From Hymenobacter nivis (lineage in GTDB: Bacteria > Bacteroidota > Bacteroidia > Cytophagales > Hymenobacteraceae), in the NCBI RefSeq assembly GCF_003149515.1, contig NZ_CP029145.1:806001-870000 (forward strand): a DNA stretch of 64,000 bases, read 5' to 3'. The notes beneath the pieces are model-generated. The model searched no databases. It worked only from the letters and a program-made list of their open reading frames with translations, and had not been told where the DNA came from. How positions within the stretch are numbered: position 1 is the stretch's first letter; each line of letters opens with the position of its first letter. Made by a program: the position numbers and the translations under genes. Below are positions 40,043 to 49,718 of the stretch, piece by piece.

Positions 40043-42973
40043 ATGGCTGATAACCGCTATAAGAACCCCCCGCCGGACGCTTCCGCCAACCGCCCCGCCG
40101 AGGGCCGGCCGGCCGCCGCGCCGCGCGCCAACGCCCCCCGGCCCGCCGCCGAGCCGGCCCCCGTGCCTGCGCCCCGTCCGCCGCGCCCCACCGCCACCAA
40201 CCAGCCCAAGGCCGCTAAAGCGGCTACCCAGGCCCAGGCCGCCCGCGCCCCGCGGGGCCCCCGTGGCCCCATACCCGGCGTGGTTGGCTTAAAGACGCTG
40301 CTGCGCGACCGGCGCTTTCACCTGTTCATCGGGTTTGGCCTGCTGCTGGGCAGCTTGTACCTCACCATCGCCTTCACGTCGTTCCTGTTCACGGGCCACG
40401 CCGACCAGAGCGTGGTGGCGGCTATGGGTACCATCCCCACGAAAGAAGCGGGGCAGGAATCGAATAACTGGCTGGGGCTGCTGGGGGCCTGGGCGGCGCA
40501 ACTATTTATTTATAAGTTGTTTGGGGTAGCGGCGTTTGTCCTTATCCCCATCGTGTTTTTCCTAGGCTACAAAATCGTGTTCCGCACCGCCACCGGCTCG
40601 GTGAGCTACGTGCTGGCGCTGGGCCTCTTCACGATGGCCTGGCTGAGTATCCTGCTCGGTTACGTGGTGGTGGCGCTGGGGGCCCCCGCACCGGGCGCCG
40701 ATCCGGCCCTGGCCCACCGGCTCGACTTTTTGTGCGGCGGCGTGGGCTTCGAAGCAGCCTCCTGGCTGAGCAGCCTCATCGGCTGGGGCACCGTGTTGCT
40801 GCTGGCCTTCGTGCTGATTTCGTTCGTGGTGTTTTTCTTTAACATCACCACGTTGCCGTTCAGTTTTGGTCGCTCGGCCGCCCAGGCTGAAGCCGATGAA
40901 GACGCCGAGCTGACCGCCGAAATCGAAGCCGAGGAAGCCGCCAACGCCCGCCCGGCCGCCGCGCCCAAGCCCGCACCCCGGGCCCCCGCGCCGCTGGCCC
41001 CGGCCTTCGCCGCGGAGGGAATTGAAGACGAATACGCAACCGATGGGGCCCCCGCCACGGTCGAGTTTGAGCCCGCGCCGCAGCCCAGCCCCGGCCTCGC
41101 CCTGAGCGTGGCCGGCCCGCTGGCTGCCTCGGCCGTGGCGCTGGTCGTAGCTCCGGCCGCCGCTGCTAGTGGCGCGGCAGTACCGTTGGCAGTGAGCGGC
41201 CCCTTGTTCACTGTGGAGATGCCGGCGCCCGAGCCCGAAGTGGCGTTTGTGGCACCCGTGGCCACGGTACCCACGCCGCTTTCGCTGGCCGACTTGGCCG
41301 ACGGGCCCCTGGTAAAACCGGCGGCGGGGCCCCTGGGCGTAGAAAATAAGAAGCTGGAAATCACGGTGCCGAGCCGCGACGACTTGGACCCCAATGCCGG
41401 GGCCGCCATCGCGGCGGTGGCCGACGAAAGCGAGGACGAGGACGCCATGCCGGACGTGAACTACGACCCGACGCTGGACCTTTCGCGCTACCAGTACCCC
41501 ACCCTGGAGCTGCTCAACGACTACGGCCAGCCCAAAGCCCAGGTGACCAAGGAGGAGCTGGAGGCCAACAAGGACCGCATCGTGGAGACGCTCGGGCACT
41601 ACGGCATCGCCATCGCCAGCATCAAGGCTACGATTGGGCCCACGGTGACCTTGTATGAGATCGTGCCCGAGGCGGGGGTACGCATCAGCAAAATTAAGAG
41701 CCTGGAGGACGACATCGCCCTGAGCCTGGCCGCGCTAGGCATCCGCATCATCGCCCCAATTCCGGGCAAGGGCACCATCGGCATCGAGGTACCGAACGCT
41801 AAGAAAGAAATGGTGAGCATCCGCTCGGTGCTGGGCTCGGAGAAGTTCGCCCGCACGGAGATGGACCTGCCCATCGCCTTCGGCCGCACCATCACCAACG
41901 AGGTATTCGTGGCCGATTTGGCCAAGATGCCGCACTTGCTAATGGCCGGGGCCACGGGCCAGGGCAAGTCGGTGGGCCTGAACGTGATTCTGGCCTCGCT
42001 GCTCTACAAGCGCCACCCGGCGCAGCTCAAGTTTGTGCTGGTGGACCCCAAGAAGGTGGAGCTGAGCATCTTCAACAAGATCGAGCGCCACTACCTGGCC
42101 AAGCTGCCCGACTCGGAGGAGCCCATCATCACGGATACCAAGAAGGTGGTGCACACGCTCAACTCGCTGTGCATGGAAATGGACCGGCGCTACGACTTAC
42201 TCAAGGAAGCGGGCTGCCGTAACCTGAAGGAGTACAACGCCAAGTTTGTGCTGCGCAAGCTTAACCCGAAGAAGGGCCACCGCTACCTGCCCTTCATCGT
42301 GCTCGTCATCGACGAGTTGGCCGACCTGATGATGACGGCCGGTAAGGAGGTGGAAACGCCCATCGCCCGCCTCGCCCAGCTGGCCCGCGCCATCGGCATC
42401 CACCTCATCGTGGCCACCCAGCGCCCCTCGGTGAACGTGATTACGGGCATTATCAAGGCCAACTTCCCCTGCCGGATTTCCTTCAAGGTGACCAGCAAAA
42501 TCGACTCGCGCACCATCCTCGACACCGGCGGCGCCGACCAGCTCATCGGCCAGGGCGACATGCTGTTTTCGGCCGGCTCAGACATTATTCGGGTGCAGTG
42601 CGCCTTCATCGACACGCCGGAGGTGGACCGCGTGTGCGATTTCATCAGCGAGCAGCAGGGCTACTCCGATGCCTACCTGCTGCCCGAAGTGGCCGGCGCC
42701 GAGGGCGACGACGGCAGCGGCCAGGACGCCGGCGATCCCACCGAGCGCGACACCATGTTTGAGGAAGCCGCCCGTTGCATCGTGCTGCACCAGCAGGGTT
42801 CCACCAGCCTGCTCCAGCGCAAGCTCAAGCTGGGCTACAACCGCGCCGGCCGCCTCATCGACCAGCTCCAGCACGCGGGCATCGTGGGGCCCTTCGAGGG
42901 CAGCAAGGCCCGGGATGTGCTCGTGCCCGACGAGTACCAACTGGAGCAACTGCTGAATTCTATGCCTCGGTAG
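40043..42973 (+). CDS. ftsK: DNA translocase FtsK
   Basis: A 976-residue membrane-anchored DNA pump for septal chromosome segregation. It opens with a Pro/Ala-rich basic leader (about 1-80), has four membrane helices (about 95-275), then a long Ala/Pro/Glu linker (about 285-470). The RecA-like motor has Walker [13 protein letters not shown] (from residue 636) and Walker [13 protein letters not shown], and the C-terminal gamma winged helix ([19 protein letters not shown]) reads KOPS-like sequences. The start [11 protein letters not shown] is 24 nt inside a longer frame starting TTG. Directly downstream of xerD, its functional partner. Confidence 0.96.
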   Translation: MADNRYKNPPPDASANRPAEGRPAAAPRANAPRPAAEPAPVPAPRPPRPTATNQPKAAKAATQAQAARAPRGPRGPIPGVVGLKTLLRDRRFHLFIGFGLLLGSLYLTIAFTSFLFTGHADQSVVAAMGTIPTKEAGQESNNWLGLLGAWAAQLFIYKLFGVAAFVLIPIVFFLGYKIVFRTATGSVSYVLALGLFTMAWLSILLGYVVVALGAPAPGADPALAHRLDFLCGGVGFEAASWLSSLIGWGTVLLLAFVLISFVVFFFNITTLPFSFGRSAAQAEADEDAELTAEIEAEEAANARPAAAPKPAPRAPAPLAPAFAAEGIEDEYATDGAPATVEFEPAPQPSPGLALSVAGPLAASAVALVVAPAAAASGAAVPLAVSGPLFTVEMPAPEPEVAFVAPVATVPTPLSLADLADGPLVKPAAGPLGVENKKLEITVPSRDDLDPNAGAAIAAVADESEDEDAMPDVNYDPTLDLSRYQYPTLELLNDYGQPKAQVTKEELEANKDRIVETLGHYGIAIASIKATIGPTVTLYEIVPEAGVRISKIKSLEDDIALSLAALGIRIIAPIPGKGTIGIEVPNAKKEMVSIRSVLGSEKFARTEMDLPIAFGRTITNEVFVADLAKMPHLLMAGATGQGKSVGLNVILASLLYKRHPAQLKFVLVDPKKVELSIFNKIERHYLAKLPDSEEPIITDTKKVVHTLNSLCMEMDRRYDLLKEAGCRNLKEYNAKFVLRKLNPKKGHRYLPFIVLVIDELADLMMTAGKEVETPIARLAQLARAIGIHLIVATQRPSVNVITGIIKANFPCRISFKVTSKIDSRTILDTGGADQLIGQGDMLFSAGSDIIRVQCAFIDTPEVDRVCDFISEQQGYSDAYLLPEVAGAEGDDGSGQDAGDPTERDTMFEEAARCIVLHQQGSTSLLQRKLKLGYNRAGRLIDQLQHAGIVGPFEGSKARDVLVPDEYQLEQLLNSMPR

Positions 42974-43104
42974 GGCCCCCAGGGCTCTTGCAACGGTCGG
43001 TCAGCACAGTTTTTCTCCAGAAAAGCTATTCTGGCCGACCTTTTGATGAGGGGCTGCGTATCAGGTCCTGCGGGGCCCCAACGCCCTCTTTTCTATTTAT
43101 TTAT

Positions 43105-43752
43105 ATGACGACCAAATCGTTTTTGCTGCTGACATTGGCTGCCACGCTGGCCCTGCCCGCTGCGGCTCAACAAGACCCCAAAGCCGGCAAAATCCTCGAC
43201 GCTATGAGCGCCAAGTACCAGGCCCTGAACGCCTTCGGTGCCAACTTCACCCAGACGCTGGAGAATCCTTCGGCTAAAGTGAAGCAGAACATGAGCGGCG
43301 ACATCCTGGTGAGCGGCAAGAAGTTTCACCTGAAGATGAACGGCCAGGAAGTCATTAACGACGGCAAAACCACTTGGACCTACCTCAAAAACGAGAACGA
43401 GGTAAACATCGCCGACGCCGATGCCGACAGCCAGGATATGTCGCCCTCGCAGATTTATACCATGTATAAGAAGGGTTATAAATACGCCTACGTGCAGCAA
43501 GCTCAGGACGGCGGCGAGGCCGTGGACGTGATTGAGTTGACCCCGGAAAATCGCACCAACGAAGTAATCAAAGTACGCCTGAAAGTGCGCAAGAAAGACC
43601 AGACCGTGAAAAGCTGGCAGATGTACAAGAAGAACGGTAACCAATACACGTTCAACATTAAGAACTTCAAACCCAACCCACCCATCACGGCTAGCACCTT
43701 CGCCTTCGACAAAGCTGAGCATAAGGGCGTGAAAGTGGTGGACCTGCGGTAG
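43105..43752 (+). CDS. LolA-like outer-membrane lipoprotein carrier
   Basis: A 215-residue periplasmic protein. The signal peptide MTTKSFLLLTLAATLALPAAAQ is clear. The LolA fold is suggested by FGANFTQTLENPSAKVKQNMSGDILVSGKKFHLKM and TTWTYLKNENEVNI, with alternating hydrophobic strands to the end. LolA carries lipoproteins from LolCDE across the periplasm. The ftsK-lolA order is, as I recall, common in this phylum. Confidence 0.88.
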   Translation: MTTKSFLLLTLAATLALPAAAQQDPKAGKILDAMSAKYQALNAFGANFTQTLENPSAKVKQNMSGDILVSGKKFHLKMNGQEVINDGKTTWTYLKNENEVNIADADADSQDMSPSQIYTMYKKGYKYAYVQQAQDGGEAVDVIELTPENRTNEVIKVRLKVRKKDQTVKSWQMYKKNGNQYTFNIKNFKPNPPITASTFAFDKAEHKGVKVVDLR

Positions 43753-43893
43753 GTTAGTTGTCAGTTATTCGTTGTCCGTTGTTAGCTCAACGACCTGCGG
43801 CGGCCTGCTTCGAAAGAGGCGGGTCGCTTTCATTTATGGACGAAACAAGCCGCGTTTTTCTTAACAACACACAACGGGCAACTGACAACTAAT
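43753..43893. repeat. Inverted word array between lolA and the DUF2851 gene
   Basis: GTTGTCAGTTATTCGTTGTC plus CGTTGTTAG at 43758-43786 faces CACAACGGGCAACTGACAAC at 43870-43889. An imperfect GC-rich hairpin with TTTC at 43790-43832 may terminate lolA. Confidence 0.6.
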
Positions 43894-43897
43894 TTTG
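43890..43897 (+). promoter_or_regulatory. -7 promoter motif TAATTTTG abutting the DUF2851 gene
   Basis: It ends 4 nt before the ATG; leaderless geometry. It overlaps the end of the word array. Confidence 0.35.
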
Positions 43898-43901
43898 CCT
43901 C

Positions 43902-45209
43902 ATGCGCGAAGATTTCCTCCACTACGTTTGGCAGCACCAGTACTTCGATAAGACCGATTTGCGCACGGCGGGCGGCGAGGAAATCCTGGTATTAAAACCC
44001 GGGCACCGCAACGCCGACGCGGGCCCCGACTTCCTGAACGCCCGCCTGCGCCTGGGCGATGTAGAGTGGAACGGCGCAGTAGAAATCCATTTAAAAGCCT
44101 CTGATTGGCAGCGGCATAACCACCAGGTGGACGCTAAGTATGACCAGGTGGTGCTGCACGTGGTGCACACCCACGACGCCGAAGTGGCCCGCACCAACGG
44201 CAGCCGCATTCCGGCGCTGGCCCTGGGGCCCCGGCTGGGCCCCGAGCTACTGGCCCGCTACCAGGCCCTGGCCAACGCCCCGGCGGCGGCGCCGCTGCCC
44301 TGCGCCCCGCTGCTGGGGCAGGTGCCCGAAATCATCAAAATCATGATGGCCGAGCGGGCTCTGCTGGAGCGCATGGAAGCCAAGGCCGACGCCGTGGCTG
44401 CGTTGCACGAGCGCCTGGGCCACGACTGGGAGGCGACGGCCTACCACGCCTTGATGGCCGCGTTCGGTTTCCAGAAAAACAGCGAGCCGCTGGCCCGCCT
44501 CGCTAAGGCCGTGCCGCTGGCCGTGCTGCGCCGCCACCGCCACGACCAGCGCCAGGTGGAGGCATTGCTGTTTGGCCAGGCCGGTTTTCTGGTGGAAAAC
44601 GACGAGACGGCGGCCGATGCCTATATCCAGGGGTTGCGGCAGGAACACGAGTTTCTGCGCCATAAATACGACCTGGGGGCCCCCGCCCTGGCCGTGCACG
44701 AGTGGAACTACCTGCGCCTGCGGCCCGCCAATTTCCCGCCCGTGCGCCTGGGCCAGCTGGCCGGCCTGCTGCACGCCCGCCCCGCGCTGTTCGACGCCTT
44801 GCTGACGGCCCAGAGCGTGGCGGCGCTGGCCGAGTTTTTTAGGGCCCCGGCGCCGGCCTACTGGCGGGCGCACTTCCGCCCTGGTCGGCCGGGCAAGGTG
44901 CCCGATTTGGGCAAGAGTAGTATTGATTTGCTGATTACCAACGTAGTGGTGCCCCTGCGCGTGGCCTATGCCCGCTCGGTGGGCCAGCCCGCGCTGGTCG
45001 AAAGCAGCGTGGCCCTGCTCACGGAGCTGCCCGCCGAGCATAACCAGTTTACCGACGTGTATGGGGCCCTGGGCTTCGGCCACCGCACCGCGGCCGACTC
45101 GCAGGGCCTGCTAGCGCTGCACAAAAGCTACTGCGCGCCGCGCCGCTGCCTGCACTGCGCCATCGGCAGCCGCCTGGTGCAGGGCCCCCAGTTGCGCGCC
45201 ACCCGATGA
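43902..45209 (+). CDS. DUF2851 family protein
   Basis: A 435-residue protein of the Bacteroidota/Chlorobiota DUF2851 family. Diagnostic N-terminal block VWQHQYFDKTDLRTAGGEEI, then GHRNADAGPDFLNARLRLGDVEW and EIHLKASDWQRHNHQ. A C-terminal Cys-rich motif KSYCAPRRCLHCAIG could bind metal. The function is not known to me; the GPDF...W.G.VEIH pattern has been compared with nuclease-like folds, which is weak. It overlaps the next gene by 4 bp. Confidence 0.9.
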   Translation: MREDFLHYVWQHQYFDKTDLRTAGGEEILVLKPGHRNADAGPDFLNARLRLGDVEWNGAVEIHLKASDWQRHNHQVDAKYDQVVLHVVHTHDAEVARTNGSRIPALALGPRLGPELLARYQALANAPAAAPLPCAPLLGQVPEIIKIMMAERALLERMEAKADAVAALHERLGHDWEATAYHALMAAFGFQKNSEPLARLAKAVPLAVLRRHRHDQRQVEALLFGQAGFLVENDETAADAYIQGLRQEHEFLRHKYDLGAPALAVHEWNYLRLRPANFPPVRLGQLAGLLHARPALFDALLTAQSVAALAEFFRAPAPAYWRAHFRPGRPGKVPDLGKSSIDLLITNVVVPLRVAYARSVGQPALVESSVALLTELPAEHNQFTDVYGALGFGHRTAADSQGLLALHKSYCAPRRCLHCAIGSRLVQGPQLRATR

Positions 45210-46534
45210 AGCTGGCGCTGGCGCTTGTGCTGAACGCGGCCTTGCTGGCCGTGCTGCTGCCGTGGCTGCGCTGCGAGTGGCGCAGCCTGGGCGCGGCTTG
45301 GCGGGCAGCATTGGTGGCGGGGTTGGCGGGACGCCTGCTGGTGGGGGCCCTGCGCGACGCCCGCCCCGTGAACGACGGGGCTTATGTGCAGCACCTGAGC
45401 GAACTACTCACTGCCCAGCTGTGGCACGATCCCGCCAGCGGCCTCCGCTCGCTGACGGGCGAGGTGGTGCAATTTGCTGGCGAGCGGGTGGTGTACTACG
45501 GCATGTCGAACACGCTGTTTCTGGCCAAGGTGCTGGCCCTGTTGAACTTGGCTTCGTTGGTAAATCCTTGGCTCAATGCGGTGTACTTGAGTTTATTCAG
45601 CTTTATGGGGTGCTGGCAACTGGCGCGCACGCTGGCCGAAAGGCTGCCGGCTACGCCGGCTGGTGCCGGACTAGTGGGGCTGGTGCTGTGGCCTTCGGTG
45701 GCGTACTGGGCCGCCGGCCTAAACAAAGAAGCCATCCTATTGGGCAGTAGTGCCTGGCTATTAGCGTTGGCGATCAATAAGTTGTACGCCGAGGTGAGGG
45801 CAGCCCCGCGCCCGTGGTGGTGGGGCCCGGCCGCGGCTGGCCTGGCGCTGCTGTGTTTTAAGATGCGCTATTTTTTCGCGGTGCCGCTGCTGGGCGGGCT
45901 GCTGGGGCTGGCAGTCGTGCAAGGGCTGCGGCGGCACGGCTGGGCACAGAGGCGCGGCGCCCAGGTACTGGTGCTGGTGGCCCTGCTGGTGGCGGGCGCG
46001 GCGGTGGCCCCCGAGGTCAGCGTAGCATTTCGGCTCAATAAGTTTACGAGCCAGGTGCTGCGCATCTACGACCACGACTTGCTGGTGTCTGCCGGCCGGC
46101 CCCACTTCGCCTACGCCGACCTGCGGCCCACGGCGGCAAGCTTTCTGGCCCACACCCCGCAGGCCATCTGGAACACCCTTACCCGGCCCTGGCTAGGCGA
46201 GTCGGCCGAGCCGCAGTACGTGGCCGCGGGACTGGAAAATGCCCTACTGCTAGCGCTGGGGGCCCTGGCTTTGACGGCTTTGGTACGGGGCCGCCCCGGG
46301 CGCCTGCCGTTTGCCTTGGCCGTGGTGCTGCTGGGCTACTGCCTGCTGCTGGCCGCGCTCATGGGCCTGAGCACGCCCAATTTGGGTACGCTCGGCCGCT
46401 ACCGCAGCGCGATGCTTTCCCTTTGGGTGCTGCTGCTGTTGCAGAACGACTACGCCGCTGCGGCCCTGCGCCGCCTGGGCCTGGGGGCCCCAGCGGGGCC
46501 GGCCCCGGCCCCATTCTCAGGCCCGGGGGCGTAA
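45206..46534 (+). CDS. Polytopic membrane protein of unknown function
   Basis: 442 residues with about ten predicted membrane helices and a large periplasmic loop (about residues 270-320, FRLNKFTSQVLRIYDHDLLV...). Its hydrophobic layout resembles GT-C-type glycosyltransferases or polymerases, and the loop NDGAYVQHLSELLTAQLWHD near residue 57 resembles their first acidic loop, but no motif proves it. It starts 4 bp inside the DUF2851 gene (ATGA overlap) and is probably translationally coupled. The next gene is a NeuD-like acyltransferase, hinting at surface glycans. Confidence 0.75.
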   Translation: MKLALALVLNAALLAVLLPWLRCEWRSLGAAWRAALVAGLAGRLLVGALRDARPVNDGAYVQHLSELLTAQLWHDPASGLRSLTGEVVQFAGERVVYYGMSNTLFLAKVLALLNLASLVNPWLNAVYLSLFSFMGCWQLARTLAERLPATPAGAGLVGLVLWPSVAYWAAGLNKEAILLGSSAWLLALAINKLYAEVRAAPRPWWWGPAAAGLALLCFKMRYFFAVPLLGGLLGLAVVQGLRRHGWAQRRGAQVLVLVALLVAGAAVAPEVSVAFRLNKFTSQVLRIYDHDLLVSAGRPHFAYADLRPTAASFLAHTPQAIWNTLTRPWLGESAEPQYVAAGLENALLLALGALALTALVRGRPGRLPFALAVVLLGYCLLLAALMGLSTPNLGTLGRYRSAMLSLWVLLLLQNDYAAAALRRLGLGAPAGPAPAPFSGPGA

Positions 46535-46539
46535 CTTTG
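46532..46539 (+). promoter_or_regulatory. -7 promoter motif TAACTTTG for the NeuD-like gene
   Basis: TAnnTTTG overlapping the stop codon of the upstream gene, 69 nt before the next start. Confidence 0.3.
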
Positions 46540-46608
46540 CGCTTTGCAACGGCGAGACCAAGCCCGGGTTTGGGTTGTTCTTGCCGCTTACTTCGCTCAA
46601 CGCTATTC

Positions 46609-47241
46609 ATGGAAAACCCCGTTATCATCCTCGGCGCGCAAGCCGTGGGCACGGCCGCCCTCGACGCCTTTCTCTCCAACGACCTGGTGGTGTACTGCCT
46701 ACTCGACGACGACCCCAAACTGCAAAAAAGTGAGCTGCTGGAAGTGCCCGTGATGGGCGCTACCGACGACGCCGAGCTGCTGAAGCTGCTGGGCAAAAAG
46801 TGCGAAGTATTCGTGGCCACCGACGACGCGGCCAGCCGCCGCAGCCTCACCCAAATGCTGCGCCAGGAGTACGAGGCCGTGCCCGTGAACGCCATTCACC
46901 AGCGGGCCAGCGTATCGGCCCACGCCACGCTGGGCCACGGCAACTACGTGGGGCCCAACGCTGTGGTGGCCGCCCTGGCCACGCTCGGCAACGGCTGCCT
47001 CATCAACGGTAACGCCGTGGTGGAGGCCCGCGCCACGGTGGGCGACTACGCCCAGCTCGGCAGCGGGGCCCTGATCGGGGCCGGGGTTACGGTGGGCGAG
47101 CTGGCCTTCGTGGGGGCCGGCGCCGTGGTGGTGGCCGGCGTTACCATCGGCGAGAAGGCCCGCATCGGGGCCGGCTCGGTGGTAGTGGCCAACGTGCCCA
47201 AGGGCCAAACCGTGTTCGGCAACCCGGCGGTAAAAGTCTGA
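46609..47241 (+). CDS. NeuD-like acyltransferase (left-handed beta-helix)
   Basis: A 210-residue protein. The N-terminal PglD/NeuD-like domain (VIILGAQAVGTAALDAFLSND, residues 1-85) is followed by hexapeptide repeats (HATLGHGNYVGPNAVV, ATLGNGCLINGNAVV to GARIGAGSVVVANVPKG). These enzymes acetylate sugars such as sialic acid or bacillosamine precursors using acetyl-CoA. The sugar-synthesis genes are not nearby, so the substrate is unknown. The start MENPVIILG was chosen at the domain edge. Confidence 0.88.
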   Translation: MENPVIILGAQAVGTAALDAFLSNDLVVYCLLDDDPKLQKSELLEVPVMGATDDAELLKLLGKKCEVFVATDDAASRRSLTQMLRQEYEAVPVNAIHQRASVSAHATLGHGNYVGPNAVVAALATLGNGCLINGNAVVEARATVGDYAQLGSGALIGAGVTVGELAFVGAGAVVVAGVTIGEKARIGAGSVVVANVPKGQTVFGNPAVKV

Positions 47242-47302
47242 TTTCGACCGTGGGCCTTTGCTTGGTGGCGACGGCTCGTGGTTATCACCTAATAGCTTCA
47301 AC

Positions 47303-48247
47303 ATGGATTACCAAGTTCTGCTTTACTACTGCTACGCGTCCATCGAAGACCCCGCGCAGTTCCGCGACGAGCACCATCAGCTGTGCCTGGCGTTGGATTT
47401 GCGCGGGCGCATCATTGTGGCGGCCGAGGGGCTGAACGGCACCGTGTCGGGCACGGCGGCCCACTGCGTGGCCTACATGGCGGCGGTGAAGGCCGACCCG
47501 CGATTTGGGGCCCTGGAGTTCAAGGTAGATGCTGCCGCTGGGCACACATTTCAGAAGCTGCATGTGCGCGTGAAGCCTGAAATTGTGCACAGCAGCCTGG
47601 CTCACCTCAAGCCGCAGGAAAAAACCGGCCAGCACCTCTCGCCTCAGGAATTTAGGGCCCTGAAGGACCGCGGCGATGTAGTGGTGGTGGACGTGCGCTC
47701 CGACTACGAGTACAATCTGGGCCGCTTCCGCAACGCCGTAACGCTGGACATGGAAAACTTTCGCGACTTTCCGGCCCGGGTGGAGCAGCTTAAGCAGTTC
47801 AAAGACAAGAAGATTCTAACTTACTGCACCGGCGGCGTGAAGTGCGAGAAGGCCAGCGCCTACCTGCTGGAGCAGGGCTTCGAGAACGTGTACCAGCTGC
47901 ACGGCGGCATCATCAAGTACGGCATCGAGGCCGGGGGCGAGGATTTCGACGGCAAGTGCTACGTGTTCGACAACCGCGTGGCCGTGGACGTAAACCGCGT
48001 GAATCCGCGCGTGATTTCGCGCTGCTGCGTCTGCCGCGAGCCCTCGGCCCGGCTCATCGACTGCGCCAACCCGCAGTGCAATGCCTATATGGCGCAGTGC
48101 GAAAGCTGCGGCGATGTCATGCAAGGGGCCTGCTCCGAGGCCTGCGCCGCGCACCCCGCCAAGCGCCCCTACGACGGCACCGGGGCCTACCCCAAAGCCA
48201 GCAACCATTACCAGCCGGCCCAGGGCCTGGCCTCGTATAAGGGCTGA
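47303..48247 (+). CDS. trhO: tRNA uridine(34) hydroxylase TrhO (rhodanese family)
   Basis: A 314-residue TrhO/YceA. It hydroxylates U34 in tRNA wobble positions using oxygen. N-terminal acylphosphatase-like domain (residues 1-110), rhodanese domain with DVRSDYEYNLGRF and the catalytic loop TYCTGGVKCEKAS, and the C-terminal Cys-rich zinc tail (CCVCREPSARLIDCANPQC, CESCGDVMQGACSEAC). The start MDYQVLLYYCYA was chosen over an upstream in-frame ATG. Confidence 0.95.
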   Translation: MDYQVLLYYCYASIEDPAQFRDEHHQLCLALDLRGRIIVAAEGLNGTVSGTAAHCVAYMAAVKADPRFGALEFKVDAAAGHTFQKLHVRVKPEIVHSSLAHLKPQEKTGQHLSPQEFRALKDRGDVVVVDVRSDYEYNLGRFRNAVTLDMENFRDFPARVEQLKQFKDKKILTYCTGGVKCEKASAYLLEQGFENVYQLHGGIIKYGIEAGGEDFDGKCYVFDNRVAVDVNRVNPRVISRCCVCREPSARLIDCANPQCNAYMAQCESCGDVMQGACSEACAAHPAKRPYDGTGAYPKASNHYQPAQGLASYKG

Positions 48248-48275
48248 AGCAATCTTTGAAGAGTAGTTTCTGGCC

Positions 48276-48352
48276 GTACCGCCAAGCTGCGCTTGGCCTT
48301 GCTCCGGGGCCCTAGTATAGCCTACGCAAGGCCAAGCGCAGCTTGGCGGTAC
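48276..48352. repeat. 77-bp inverted-repeat element between trhO and the nucleoside phosphorylase gene
   Basis: Perfect 27-bp arms (48276-48302 and 48326-48352; GTACCGCCAAGCTGCGCTTG outer end) with a 23-nt centre. GC-rich, without a T run, so not a plain terminator. Confidence 0.8.
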
Positions 48353-48419
48353 ACGCTAAGTCTCAGCACAACGGTTTTTTTGGCCGCTTCCCACTCCACG
48401 CTTCCCGCTCCCGACAACC

Positions 48420-49292
48420 ATGATTTCCAACGCCGAGCTCATCCTCAACCCCAACGGCAGCATTTACCACCTGCACCTGCTGCCCGACCACATCTCCGAT
48501 ACCATCCTCACCGTGGGCGACCCCGCCCGGGTGGCGCAGGTGAGCCGCCACTTCGATTCCATCGAGTTTGAGGGCGCGCACCGTGAATTCGTGACCCACG
48601 TGGGCTACTACAAGGGCAAGCGCCTCACGGTGCTGAGCACGGGCATGGGCACCGGCAACATCGACATCGTGATGAACGAGCTGGATGCCTTGGTGAACAT
48701 CGATTTCGTGTCGCGCACGGTGTGGCCTGTGGAGGAGCAGCTGCGCCTGCGCATCGTGCGCCTGGGCACCAGCGGCAGCTTGCAGCCCGACGTGCCCATC
48801 GGCGCGGTACTGGCCACCGAGCACGCCGTGGGCCTCGACTCGCTCATGCAGTTCTATCCGTTAGTGGAAACCGGTCTCGAAACCCAGGTGGGAACCGCCC
48901 TGCAAGCCACGCTGGGCCTGCCCTTTACGCCCTACGTGGTGCGTGGCGACGACCTGCTGCGCGAGCAGCTCGGGGCCGGCGCTGTGGTGGGCAACACCCT
49001 TACGTGCCCCGGTTTCTATGGGCCCCAGGGCCGCCGCCTGCGCCTCGATGTGACGCCCGTCGACTACCTGGAGCGCCTGCGCAACTTCCACCACGAGAGC
49101 GGCGAGGGCGAGTTCCGCCTCACGAATTTCGAGATGGAAACCGCTGGCTACTACGCCCTGGGCCGCCTGCTGGGCCACCAGGTGCTCAGCCTGAACGCCA
49201 TTGTGGCCAACCGCGCTACCGGCGAGTTTGCCGCCAATGCCAACGCCATAGTCGACGCCATGATTGAGCGCACGCTGCAACGGCTGGTGTAG
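48420..49292 (+). CDS. udp: Nucleoside phosphorylase (uridine phosphorylase type)
   Basis: A 290-residue NP-I family enzyme. Phosphate-binding TVGDPARVAQVSRHFD, VLSTGMGTGNIDIVMNEL, RLGTSGSLQPDVPIG and the nucleoside-binding FEMETAGYYALGR. It splits uridine (or a related nucleoside) with phosphate, in keeping with the cytidine deaminase elsewhere in the window. Substrate preference is inferred only from family resemblance. Confidence 0.9.
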   Translation: MISNAELILNPNGSIYHLHLLPDHISDTILTVGDPARVAQVSRHFDSIEFEGAHREFVTHVGYYKGKRLTVLSTGMGTGNIDIVMNELDALVNIDFVSRTVWPVEEQLRLRIVRLGTSGSLQPDVPIGAVLATEHAVGLDSLMQFYPLVETGLETQVGTALQATLGLPFTPYVVRGDDLLREQLGAGAVVGNTLTCPGFYGPQGRRLRLDVTPVDYLERLRNFHHESGEGEFRLTNFEMETAGYYALGRLLGHQVLSLNAIVANRATGEFAANANAIVDAMIERTLQRLV

Positions 49293-49315
49293 CCTGGCGG
49301 AACAACGAAAAGACG

Positions 49316-49348
49316 GGGCCTCGTGAACAGCAGTTGTTCGCGGGGCCC
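49316..49348 (+). terminator. Hairpin terminator of the nucleoside phosphorylase gene
   Basis: A 14-bp stem with two G-U pairs (GGGCCTCGTGAACA / TGTTCGCGGGGCCC), tetraloop region GCAG, then TATTTCTT. The T tract is weak. Confidence 0.55.
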
Positions 49349-49623
49349 TATTTCTTAGCATTTTATACGGCACTCGCAGAAAATGGAAAAGCTCGTTCCT
49401 TCCTCAAAGCCCGGAAAGGGGCTGCGGGGCCCCCAACTTGCCTGGTACGATTTTCGTGCGCCGGGCATGGGCGTCCGCCGGGGTAGTGCACTTCCGGCTT
49501 AGCGGCGGTGAGCCGGGCCAGGGCCCCCGGGCGCGGGTGGCCACCCGCGCCGAGCGGCTTTCGCTGTTCAGGCGCAGGGCCCAGGCTTTGAATGTTGACT
49601 CTTAAGTACTTAGTTAGAATTAA
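49349..49623. other. Gene-free intergenic region left of the IS1 element
   Basis: No gene is seen. It contains a perfect palindrome GCGCGGGTGGCCACCCGCGC near 49530 and becomes AT-rich towards the insertion sequence. Confidence 0.5.
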
Positions 49624-49718
49624 GGGTCGTGTATTAGGGGTGTAGATAGTTAAAAGAAGAAATGGAATATGAATAATGGGTCGTGTGTTGAGTATGTGGA
49701 GAGGGCATATTTTTTGGG

